A stretch of DNA of 37,375 nt from an uncultured Collinsella sp. Its GTDB lineage: Bacteria > Actinomycetota > Coriobacteriia > Coriobacteriales > Coriobacteriaceae. The translations under genes and the position numbers were made by a program. Under the pieces are notes generated by a model. The model saw nothing but the letters and a program-made list of their open reading frames with translations. It did no database searches and was not told the origin of the DNA. Shown piece after piece: positions 22,915-29,722 of this stretch. How positions within the stretch are numbered: position 1 is the stretch's first letter; each line of letters opens with the position of its first letter. The stretch covers positions 1-37,375 of the forward strand of contig CAJLTA010000021.1 of the NCBI GenBank assembly GCA_905209455.1. The letters are read 5' to 3'.

Positions 22915-24333
22915 CTAGAAGATCCGGCGCAGGTCTCCGCGGTTGAGGGCTTCGTCGAAGAGGTGCTTGAACACCACGCTGCCGTGCAGACCGTCGTGCT
23001 CGAACTCGTTGGTCACCCAGGCATGCGAGTTGCCCACGCGGCTGAGCGTATCGAGCTGCAAGCCCGAATCGACGTACATGTCGTCGAAATACACCGCGGC
23101 CTGGAGCGGCACCTCGTTGCACGCCAGTCGCTGCGGGTCGTAGATCTTGTCCCAGCTGGTGTCTTCCATCAGCAGGTCCATGGCGGGCTTAAAGGGCATA
23201 AGCTCGGGCATCTGCTCAAACATCCACGGGAACATGGCCTCGCCGGTAAACATGAGCGGGCGCGCGAGTGTGTCGAACTCGGCACGATGGGCCTTCTCCT
23301 CTGCTGCTGCCCAGCGAATCGGCAGGGTATCGCCATCGGCATAGATAAACTCCTGCAGCGTCCAGTACAGCGGATTCGTGCGCGTGTTGGTGCGCTCGAA
23401 GACGCGCATCAAAAAGCTGTCAGATACCGAGGCGCCGCAGGTCAGCGTGCCGTCGCCGTCAACAAACGCGTGATCGATAATCCAATGCATGCGCTCAAAG
23501 CTCGGCTTCATGCCAAAGTCGCTGCCCATGAGCTGTAGGCGCTCGACCGTCATCGGCGAGCCGTCGGGCAGCACGGGCTTCTGGGCCTCGAGCGCATCGG
23601 CCAGGGCTGCCACGCGGTCGACGTCAGCGGGGTAGCGGTCATAATACTGCTGCGTCTTGGCGGCCATGCGCGGGAAGGTGTGCGCGTAGACCTCGCTTGC
23701 GCTCGCCGGCACGTGGGGGATGCCGCCGCAGGTAAAGCTTGCCGCTATGCCCTCGGGGAAGAGCGACAGATAGCTCAACGTCAAAAAGCCGCCGTAGCTC
23801 TGCCCGAGTGTGACCCAGGGCTTGCCGCCAAAGCCCACCAGGCGCAGGTACTCAAAATCGCGCACGATGGAGCTGGCGAGGTGGCGCTTGAGGAAGTCAG
23901 CCTGCGAGCGTGCGGCATCGGAGCCGGCCGCCGTCGCGCGCTCGCCCAGTGCGGCAATCGTACGCCCGTCTACACAGCTGCTGCGCCCGGTTCCGCGCTG
24001 GTCGGGCAGGACGACGCGGAAGTGCTTGACGGCCTCCTCGATCCAGCCGTCGCTTATGGGCGACAGCGGACGCGGGCTCTCGCCGCCGGGGCCGCCCTGC
24101 AAAAACAGGAGCAGCGGCAGATCGTCGTTGATGCGGTCGGGCGCGCAAACCACGCGGTAGAAGAGCTTGATGCTCTCGGGCGCGCCGGCGATTGGTGCCG
24201 GCATAGCGCCGCGGCGCATGGTGCTGCCGACGGCCAGGAGCATCGGCTCCAGGCCGCGCCAGTCAAGGGGGACGTCGATGCTGTGGTCCTCGACGTAAAG
24301 GCCGGGGACGTGGTACGAAGTGATGAGGGCCAT
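22915..24333 (-). CDS. Proline iminopeptidase-like alpha/beta hydrolase (S33 family)
   Basis: This is a predicted serine peptidase that releases N-terminal proline or acts as a related aminopeptidase. The 472 residues show the oxyanion-hole motif LQGGPGG (78-84), the strand motif VVLPDQRGTGRSS (107-119) typical of prolyl aminopeptidases, and the nucleophile elbow GQSYGG (177-182) with Ser179. A large helical cap follows. The final His is probably in GNSHAWVTNEFEHDG near residues 437-451. There is no signal peptide, so it acts in the cytosol. The ATG at 24333 has GGAAGA upstream; an earlier in-frame start at 24414 lacks a ribosome site. It sits on the opposite strand between proB and proA, a suggestive link to proline supply. 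Confidence 0.88.
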   Translation of the reverse strand: MALITSYHVPGLYVEDHSIDVPLDWRGLEPMLLAVGSTMRRGAMPAPIAGAPESIKLFYRVVCAPDRINDDLPLLLFLQGGPGGESPRPLSPISDGWIEEAVKHFRVVLPDQRGTGRSSCVDGRTIAALGERATAAGSDAARSQADFLKRHLASSIVRDFEYLRLVGFGGKPWVTLGQSYGGFLTLSYLSLFPEGIAASFTCGGIPHVPASASEVYAHTFPRMAAKTQQYYDRYPADVDRVAALADALEAQKPVLPDGSPMTVERLQLMGSDFGMKPSFERMHWIIDHAFVDGDGTLTCGASVSDSFLMRVFERTNTRTNPLYWTLQEFIYADGDTLPIRWAAAEEKAHRAEFDTLARPLMFTGEAMFPWMFEQMPELMPFKPAMDLLMEDTSWDKIYDPQRLACNEVPLQAAVYFDDMYVDSGLQLDTLSRVGNSHAWVTNEFEHDGLHGSVVFKHLFDEALNRGDLRRIF

Positions 24334-24445
24334 GTGAGTCTTCCGTTCGTTGCGGTGTTTCGGGTTGGCCAATTCTACCGCCGCGGGCGAGGCCATGCGC
24401 AAATCGGCTACCATGGTTGCAAACTTCTAGGAGAAAGGGCCGCCC

Positions 24446-25732
24446 ATGTCGGTCGATATAGCCACGTATGTCCACGATCTTTCCGTTGCCGCCAAGGCAG
24501 CGTCGGCCTCGCTTGCCACGGCGAGCGATGAGCAGCGCCAGGAGGCCGTGCGCGCCATGGCCGCAGCACTGCGCAACGGTGTCGACTCCATCGTCGCCGC
24601 CAACGAGCTCGATATGTCCGCCGCGCGCGATGCGGGCACTTCGGCCGGTCTGCTCGACCGTCTGCTGCTGACGCCTGAGCGCGTCGAGGGCATGGCCGCC
24701 GGTTTGGAGAAGCTCGCCGAGCTGCCCGATCCCGTCGGCCGCGTGCTCGACCACCGCGTGCTTGCGAGCGGTGTGGACCTGACCCGCGTGAGCGTGCCGT
24801 TGGGCCTGGTCGCCATGGTCTACGAGGCGCGCCCCAACGTGACGGCCGACGCCGCAGGCATCTGCATCCGTACCGGCAACGCCTGCATTCTACGCGGCGG
24901 CTCGCTGGCCTATCACTCGTGTGCCATGATCGCCGAGCTGCTGGCCGATGCGCTCGAGGCCAAGGGCTTCCCGCGCGAGGCCGTGTCGATGATCGAGTCC
25001 ACCGACCGCGAGGCCACCGGCGAGCTCATGAAGCTCCGCGGTATTGTCGACGTACTCATTCCGCGCGGAGGTGCAGGCCTGATCCAGCGCTGCGTGCGCG
25101 AGTCGCTTGTGCCGGTGATCGAGACGGGCACGGGCAACTGCCACATCTACGTGCATGAATCCGCCGACTTTGATAAGGCGCTCAACATTATCGTTAATGC
25201 CAAGACCCAGCGCGTAGGCGTGTGCAATGCCGCCGAGTCGCTGCTGGTCGACCGTGCTGTGGCCGATGCGTTTTTGCCCGCGGTCGTGACCGTGCTGCAT
25301 GACCACGGCGTGCTGATTCACGGCGACGAGGCAACCTGCGCCGCATGCGCCGATGCCGGGCTTGTGGAGGGCGATGACTACGTCGCCGCGACTGAGGAGG
25401 ACTGGGGTCGCGAGTACCTGGCGCTCGAGATGAGCGTGAAGGTCGTGGCAAACGAGGACGAGGCCATCGCACACATCAACCGCTACGGCACGATGCACTC
25501 CGAGGCCATCGTTGCCGAGGATACGGATGCTTGCGAGCGCTTCCTCGATGCTGTCGATGCCTCGGCCGTGTACTCCAACGCCAGCACTCGCTTCACTGAC
25601 GGCGGCGAGTTTGGCCTGGGTGCCGAGATCGGCATCTCGACCCAAAAACTCCACGCCCGTGGCCCCTTTGCCGCCGAGGCCCTCACCACCTACAAATACA
25701 AGCTCCGCGGCACCGGCCAGGTCCGTCCCTAA
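24446..25732 (+). CDS. proA: Gamma-glutamyl phosphate reductase
   Basis: It reduces gamma-glutamyl phosphate with NADPH to glutamate semialdehyde, the second step of proline synthesis. The 428 residues show the aldehyde-dehydrogenase-like fold with VPLGLVAMVYEARPNVTADAAG (117-138), the nucleotide segment IPRGGAGLIQ (205-214), the catalytic Cys260 in QRVGVCNAAESLLVD, and the C-terminal FTDGGEFGLGAEIGISTQKLHARGP block that is diagnostic for ProA. The ATG at 24446 has AGGAGAAAGGG upstream. The gene is divergent from the peptidase gene, with a 112-base shared upstream region, and ends at repeat-type terminator copy 5. Confidence 0.96.
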   Translation: MSVDIATYVHDLSVAAKAASASLATASDEQRQEAVRAMAAALRNGVDSIVAANELDMSAARDAGTSAGLLDRLLLTPERVEGMAAGLEKLAELPDPVGRVLDHRVLASGVDLTRVSVPLGLVAMVYEARPNVTADAAGICIRTGNACILRGGSLAYHSCAMIAELLADALEAKGFPREAVSMIESTDREATGELMKLRGIVDVLIPRGGAGLIQRCVRESLVPVIETGTGNCHIYVHESADFDKALNIIVNAKTQRVGVCNAAESLLVDRAVADAFLPAVVTVLHDHGVLIHGDEATCAACADAGLVEGDDYVAATEEDWGREYLALEMSVKVVANEDEAIAHINRYGTMHSEAIVAEDTDACERFLDAVDASAVYSNASTRFTDGGEFGLGAEIGISTQKLHARGPFAAEALTTYKYKLRGTGQVRP

Positions 25733-25746
25733 CGCCCGCGCAAACA

Positions 25747-25787
25747 AAAACCACCACAAAGGTGCCTGTCCCCTTTGTGGTGGTTTT
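25747..25787. terminator. CCACCAC-repeat terminator, copy 5 (between convergent genes)
   Basis: CCACCACAAAGG (25751-25762) and CCTTTGTGGTGG (25772-25783) are flanked by AAAAA and TTTT, so it can end both proA (plus) and the HD-domain gene (minus). The loop reads TGCCTGTCC, the reverse orientation. Confidence 0.85.
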
Positions 25788-25802
25788 AGGTGGCGTTGAC
25801 GG

Positions 25803-26402
25803 TTAGGCCTGGAAGGTATCTCGGTCGGGGGCGAAGGACTGCATGGCCGCGATGGTGCGGTCAAAGAGCTCGGGGAGCTCCCAGCCCAACATCTCGGCGC
25901 CCTGCGAAATCACGTCGCGCGAGCAGCCGGCGGCAAAGCGTTTGTCCTTGAACTTCTTCTTGAGCGACTTAGTCGTAAAGTCCATAACGCTCTTGCTCGG
26001 GCGCATGATGACGGCAGCGCCGATCAGGCCGGTGAGCTCATCGCAGGCAAACAGGATCTTTTCCATCTGCAGCTCGGGCTTGGGTAGTGAGGTGTTGAAG
26101 TCCGACGTGTGCGTCTGGATGGCGCGAATGAGCTCGGGAGACGCACCTTCGCCCTCAAGAATCTCGGCAGCATAGATGGTGTGGTTAATGGGGTCGTCCT
26201 CATGCTCCTCCCAATCCAGGTCGTGCAGCAGACCGACGATGCCCCAAAACTCCTCGTTCTCGGGGTCGAACTCGCGCGCAAAGTAGCGCATAGTGCCCTC
26301 GACCGTCTCGCCATGGGTGATATGGAACGGGTCCTTGTTGTGCTCATTGAGCAGTTCGAACGCGCGGTCGCGGGTGATTCCGGCGGTAAGCGGCTCTGCC
26401 AT
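25803..26402 (-). CDS. HD-domain protein
   Basis: The product is a 199-residue predicted metal-dependent phosphohydrolase of the HDIG group. The metal ligands are visible: His30 in FHITHGETVEG, the His60-Asp61 doublet in GLLHDLDWEEH, a His in DPINHTIYAA (74), and His98 in AIQTHTSDFN. Similar small proteins are annotated only as HDIG-domain proteins, and their substrate (nucleotide or otherwise) is unknown. The Lys/Arg-rich segment TKSLKKKFKDKRF lies about residues 143-155. The start at 26402 follows GGAG. CCACCAC-repeat copy 6 separates it from the CarD gene upstream. Confidence 0.82.
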   Translation of the reverse strand: MAEPLTAGITRDRAFELLNEHNKDPFHITHGETVEGTMRYFAREFDPENEEFWGIVGLLHDLDWEEHEDDPINHTIYAAEILEGEGASPELIRAIQTHTSDFNTSLPKPELQMEKILFACDELTGLIGAAVIMRPSKSVMDFTTKSLKKKFKDKRFAAGCSRDVISQGAEMLGWELPELFDRTIAAMQSFAPDRDTFQA

Positions 26403-26456
26403 AAGAGACTCCTTGTGCTCGTGGGTATCGATAAGAATGAATACTACTAGAACAAG

Positions 26457-26498
26457 AAAACCACCACAAAGGTGCCTGTTCCCTTTGTGGTGGTTTTT
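26457..26498. terminator. CCACCAC-repeat terminator, copy 6 (after the CarD gene)
   Basis: CCACCACAAAGG (26461-26472) and CCTTTGTGGTGG (26482-26493) are flanked by AAAA and TTTTT. The loop reads TGCCTGTTC, the reverse orientation with one base changed. On the minus strand it ends the CarD-type gene 13 bases past the stop. Confidence 0.85.
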
Positions 26499-26510
26499 GG
26501 CGCGGATGGG

Positions 26511-26996
26511 TTAGTTGAGGGCGGCTTGGGCTAGGCGGGCTTCGGCGGCCTCCTCGGTGACGCCAAGGGCCACGGCGAACTCCTCGATGGAGCGGCGTTT
26601 GGCCTCCTTGAGTACGCGCATGTAGTAGGAGCTGGGTTTTTTATCAGCTTCCTCGGCCTGGCGAATGCGGTGCATCATGGTCTTTGCCACGCGGACCGTC
26701 TCGGGCGCGCCCAGCTTGAGCTGCTGCTTAAAGTGTGTCTCCTCAAGCGAGCTGTTGCGCTCGGTAAAGGTGTCGCACTCCAGCTCGTCATAGTGGCTCA
26801 GCAGGTGCTCGGCATCTTGCTGAGAGATGGCGGCGTGCAGACGGTCGGCCTGCGCCACGGGGTACATGAGGATCGTCTGCGCATGTCCCTGCTTGGTCTC
26901 GAGCAGCAGCATGGGCTGCGGTGTGTCGTCCCTAAAACCGACGACGGTGCAGACTCCCTGGCCCGGATGAATGACGTGTTGACCGATTGAGAACAT
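26511..26996 (-). CDS. carD: CarD/CdnL-type transcriptional regulator
   Basis: CarD proteins bind the RNA polymerase beta subunit and stabilise open promoter complexes, often at rRNA promoters. The 161-residue protein starts with the polymerase-interacting Tudor-like domain: FSIGQHVIHPGQGVCTVVGF, then QPMLLLET and a strand around residue 42. The helical DNA-binding C-terminal part (about 75-161) includes KTMMHRIRQAEEADKKPSSYYMRVLKEAKRR. The length fits the family. The usual conserved Trp near the DNA-contact surface is not obvious. TTGGAGG precedes the ATG at 26996. It is probably monocistronic, ending at repeat copy 6. Confidence 0.87.
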   Translation of the reverse strand: MFSIGQHVIHPGQGVCTVVGFRDDTPQPMLLLETKQGHAQTILMYPVAQADRLHAAISQQDAEHLLSHYDELECDTFTERNSSLEETHFKQQLKLGAPETVRVAKTMMHRIRQAEEADKKPSSYYMRVLKEAKRRSIEEFAVALGVTEEAAEARLAQAALN

Positions 26997-27010
26997 GCTA
27001 CCTCCAACTT

Positions 27011-27026
27011 ATACGAATTTACGTAT
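27011..27026. promoter_or_regulatory. Palindrome in the carD 5' region
   Basis: ATACGAATTTACGTAT is a 5-6-5 inverted repeat (ATACG/CGTAT) just upstream of the carD ribosome site. A TATTCT box (minus strand, near 27032-27037) could be the -10. It is a possible operator. The remaining 300 bases up to argS are AT-richer and hold no gene I can support. A TGATAGAGT stretch (27261-27269) may contain the argS -10. Confidence 0.35.
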
Positions 27027-27338
27027 GTCTAGAATAACACGCTGACGTGCGCAAACCCGTACTTTATGCAGGAAAAGCACACAACTCTGATAGGTAAGAG
27101 TATTCGATAACAGACGCAGCTCATTCACACCTTTATGCATTTTCAACGCCTGCATAATCTGCAGGCAGACCGGCATCTTTGAGTGACTCCATACAAGCTG
27201 TAGTCATTTTTGTGCATATGCAATATCTATTAGCTTTACCCTGCGACAGTGCCCGTCGCTTGTGATAGAGTGCTACAAACTCTGGCTTTTGCCCTACGAG
27301 TGACCAAGAGCTCGGGGGCTTTAACACAAGGAGGATCT

Positions 27339-29192
27339 ATGCCCGAGAAGATTGAAGAGCTGGTACGCGCTGCGCTTGCTGCGGCCCAGGAGGCCGGCGA
27401 CCTTTCCGCATTTGAACTTGACGATTGCGCTATCGAGCGACCGGCTGACACTTCTCATGGCGAGTGGACCTCTACCATGGCCCTGAAGTCCGCCAAGCTG
27501 GCCCACTGCGCCCCGCGCAAGATCGCCGAGGCCATCGTTGCCCATATGCCCGAGGACCCCGCGATCGATAAGGTCGAGATCGCAGGCCCCGGCTTCATCA
27601 ACTTCTACCTCTCCGTTGCCGTCAAGAATGCCATCTTTGGCGAGGCTCGCGAGAAGGGTATGGACTTCGCTAAGTCCAACGTCGGTGGTGGCCTGAAGAC
27701 CCAGGTCGAGTTCGTTTCCGCCAACCCCGTCGGCCCCATGCACATCGGCCACGGCCGCTGGGCCGCGCTGGGCGACTCGCTCTGCCGCGTTATGGATCAC
27801 GCCGGTTACGACATCCAGCGTGAGTTCTACATCAACGACCACGGCTCTCAGATGAACACCTTCGGCAACTCCATCAGCACGCGCTATATGCAGCTTGCCG
27901 ACATCATCGCCAAGCAGGGCGTGGATATCGACGAGGCTCACAAGCTGCTGATCGCCGACCGCGACGCCTTTGTTGCCGACGAGAACGACGAGCATCCCGA
28001 GACCCATCCGTATCAGGACAACTTTGCCGAGACCCTGGGCAAGGACTCCTACGGCGGCGACTACATCATCGACGAGGCCGCCGAGTTCTGGCGCACCGAC
28101 GGCGATAAGTGGGTCAACGCCGATCCGCAGGAGCGCATGGAGAGCTTCCGCGAGCGCGGCTATGTAAAGATGGTCGACAACATGCGCGACCTTTGCCATG
28201 CCGTTAACTGCGACTTCGATCGTTGGTTCTCCGAGCGCTCGCTGTATGTGAAGGACACCGAGGGCGAGACCGCCGGCACCTCCGCCGTCGACCGCGCTTT
28301 TGAGAAGCTCGACAAGATGGGCTATCTCTACACCAAGGACGGCGCCCTGTGGTTCCGCTCCACCGACCTGGGCGATGACAAGGACCGCGTTCTGATCAAG
28401 TCCGACGGCGAGTACACGTACTTCGCCTCCGACGTTGCCTATCACTGGGATAAGTTCCAGCGCGTCGACCACGTCATCGACATCTGGGGCGCCGACCACC
28501 ACGGCTACATCGAGCGCGTCCGCTGCGTCTGCGATGCCTTGGGTTACCCCGGCAAGTTTGAGGTTCTGCTGGGCCAGCTCGTCAACCTGCTGCGCAACGG
28601 CAAGCCCGTCCGTATGTCCAAGCGTAAGGGCACCATGGTGACCCTGCAGGAGCTCGTCGACGAGGTCGGCTCCGACGCTGCCCGTTACACCCTCATCTCC
28701 AAGAGCTCCAACCAGATGGTCGACTTCGATATTGAGGCCGTCAAGAAGCGCGACAACTCCAACCCGGTGTACTACGTGCAGTACGCTCACGCCCGCGTGT
28801 GCTCCATCCTGCGCCGTGCCGCTGACGTTACGCCCGAGCAGGCTGACGAGATGGGCATGAAGGCCGTCGCCGCCAAGGCCATCGGTGAGAACGTCGATTA
28901 CTCGCTGCTGACCGACCCGACCGAGCTCGCCCTTTCGCGCAAGCTCAACGAGCTCACCGACCTCATCGCCAGCTGCGCTCGCGACCGCGCCCCGTTCCGT
29001 CTGACGCACTTTGCCGAGGAGCTCGCCGGCGACTTCCACAGCTTCTACGCTGCCTGCCAGGTCCTGCCGAGCGAGGGCCGTCCCGTCGACCCCGAGCTTT
29101 CGCGCGCCCGTCTGGCCGCTTGCGACGCCGTCCGCGTGACGCTCGCTCTGGTTCTCACCCTCGTTGGTGTCTCCGCTCCCGAGCAGATGTAA
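27339..29192 (+). CDS. argS: Arginyl-tRNA synthetase
   Basis: This class I synthetase charges tRNA-Arg. The 617-residue protein has the N-terminal Arg-tRNA-synthetase-specific domain (1-110), the HIGH motif at 135-138 in VSANPVGPMHIGHGR, the ArgRS signature WGADHHGYIERV (383-394), the KMSKS-equivalent MSKRKG at 426-431, and a C-terminal anticodon-binding DALR-type domain from about residue 480 ending in LVGVSAPEQM. The codon choice is strongly biased toward C-ending codons, as in highly expressed genes. The ATG at 27339 has AAGGAGG in front; a longer frame to 27249 lacks a ribosome site. It ends at a good terminator. Confidence 0.97.
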   Translation: MPEKIEELVRAALAAAQEAGDLSAFELDDCAIERPADTSHGEWTSTMALKSAKLAHCAPRKIAEAIVAHMPEDPAIDKVEIAGPGFINFYLSVAVKNAIFGEAREKGMDFAKSNVGGGLKTQVEFVSANPVGPMHIGHGRWAALGDSLCRVMDHAGYDIQREFYINDHGSQMNTFGNSISTRYMQLADIIAKQGVDIDEAHKLLIADRDAFVADENDEHPETHPYQDNFAETLGKDSYGGDYIIDEAAEFWRTDGDKWVNADPQERMESFRERGYVKMVDNMRDLCHAVNCDFDRWFSERSLYVKDTEGETAGTSAVDRAFEKLDKMGYLYTKDGALWFRSTDLGDDKDRVLIKSDGEYTYFASDVAYHWDKFQRVDHVIDIWGADHHGYIERVRCVCDALGYPGKFEVLLGQLVNLLRNGKPVRMSKRKGTMVTLQELVDEVGSDAARYTLISKSSNQMVDFDIEAVKKRDNSNPVYYVQYAHARVCSILRRAADVTPEQADEMGMKAVAAKAIGENVDYSLLTDPTELALSRKLNELTDLIASCARDRAPFRLTHFAEELAGDFHSFYAACQVLPSEGRPVDPELSRARLAACDAVRVTLALVLTLVGVSAPEQM

Positions 29193-29238
29193 TCTACGGG
29201 TCCTTTGACCGTGAAGGTTCGGCTTTGCTGAGCCCTAT

Positions 29239-29271
29239 AAGCCCGATCTCCATGCGGAGGTCGGGCTTTTT
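29239..29271 (+). terminator. Rho-independent terminator after argS
   Basis: AAGCCCGATCTCC pairs with GGAGGTCGGGCTT with one wobble around CATGC, followed by TTTTT. It lies 47 bases past the argS stop. Confidence 0.9.
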
Positions 29272-29315
29272 GCAAACGCCGACGTATTGACGAATTTGGA
29301 ACTGCTGGAAATACG

Positions 29316-29466
29316 AAACTATGCCGGTTTACTACGATGAATATGAGAAATTCCAACCACGCCAGCTTTTCGCAAAAAAGTGCAGGGCATCTACCTGCGG
29401 TTTTAGTTCAACAAGTTTCGGAGTGGTCGCGGTTGAGCGATTCATCGTAGTAAACCGCCATAGTTT
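29316..29466. repeat. Large inverted-repeat element B (27-base arms, 97-base loop)
   Basis: The arms 29316-29342 and 29440-29466 are complementary at 26 of 27 positions; key parts are CGGTTTACTACGATG and its complement. The 97-base loop contains ACCTGCGGTTTTA (29393-29405), the exact complement of the core in element A. It also has CCAACCACGCCA (29353-29364), the complement of element A's second box with two changes. The core-to-box spacing is 28 bases here and 18 in A. There is no open reading frame. It lies in the 530-base argS-rho gap. Confidence 0.87.
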
Positions 29467-29502
29467 TGGCGGAGGCAGTCAGATTTGTGGGTGTTAAACC
29501 AA

Positions 29503-29550
29503 AGAGTGCCCCTTTTGACTAGTCGTTTAAGAGCGTTCCCAATGACTAAG
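29503..29550. repeat. Second partial copy of the composite palindrome array
   Basis: This stretch aligns with 10101-10145: AGAGTG-CCCC, then GACTAGTCGTTTAA, AGCGT-CC and GACTA in the same order, with about eight substitutions. It is thus the right half of the array, complementing the left half found at 22862-22914. Pairing of the CTAGTCGTT arm is degraded here. Confidence 0.7.
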
Positions 29551-29578
29551 TTGCAGGTGGTTGCGGTTGTGTTACACT
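29551..29578 (+). promoter_or_regulatory. Promoter of rho
   Basis: TTGCAG (29551-29556) and TACACT (29573-29578) are separated by 16 bases. It starts directly after the repeat above. The predicted leader is about 138 bases. Confidence 0.6.
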
Positions 29579-29623
29579 AACGCTGCGTATATGACGCAAT
29601 CATCTCGATACAGATCAATGATG

Positions 29624-29697
29624 TCCGTCGGTATTTGACGGAACTAGACTGTTTAGCCGCCCTGAAGGTTTATGCAGGGAGCATGTGATCACAGGGC
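29624..29697 (+). promoter_or_regulatory. rho leader with alternative hairpins
   Basis: TCCGTC (29624-29629) pairs with GACGGA (29637-29642). GCCCTG (29659-29664) can pair either with CAGGG (29675-29679) or, better, with CAGGGC (29692-29697), which lies about 25 bases before the start codon. Autoregulation of rho by its leader is established in E. coli; a similar role here is inference. Confidence 0.35.
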
Positions 29698-29722
29698 TTG
29701 AAAAGAAAGTTGAGCAAACACT

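Noticed and set aside
11975..26498. CCACCAC repeats as a CRISPR array
   Set aside because: The copies are scattered over 14 kb at gene ends with no regular spacers, and no cas genes are present.
27133..27327. 64-codon minus-strand frame between carD and argS
   Set aside because: No ribosome site, no family resemblance, and it overlaps the likely argS promoter.
27321..29039. 572-codon minus-strand open frame opposite argS
   Set aside because: It is an antisense shadow of argS, produced by strong third-position C/G bias, and has no ribosome site.
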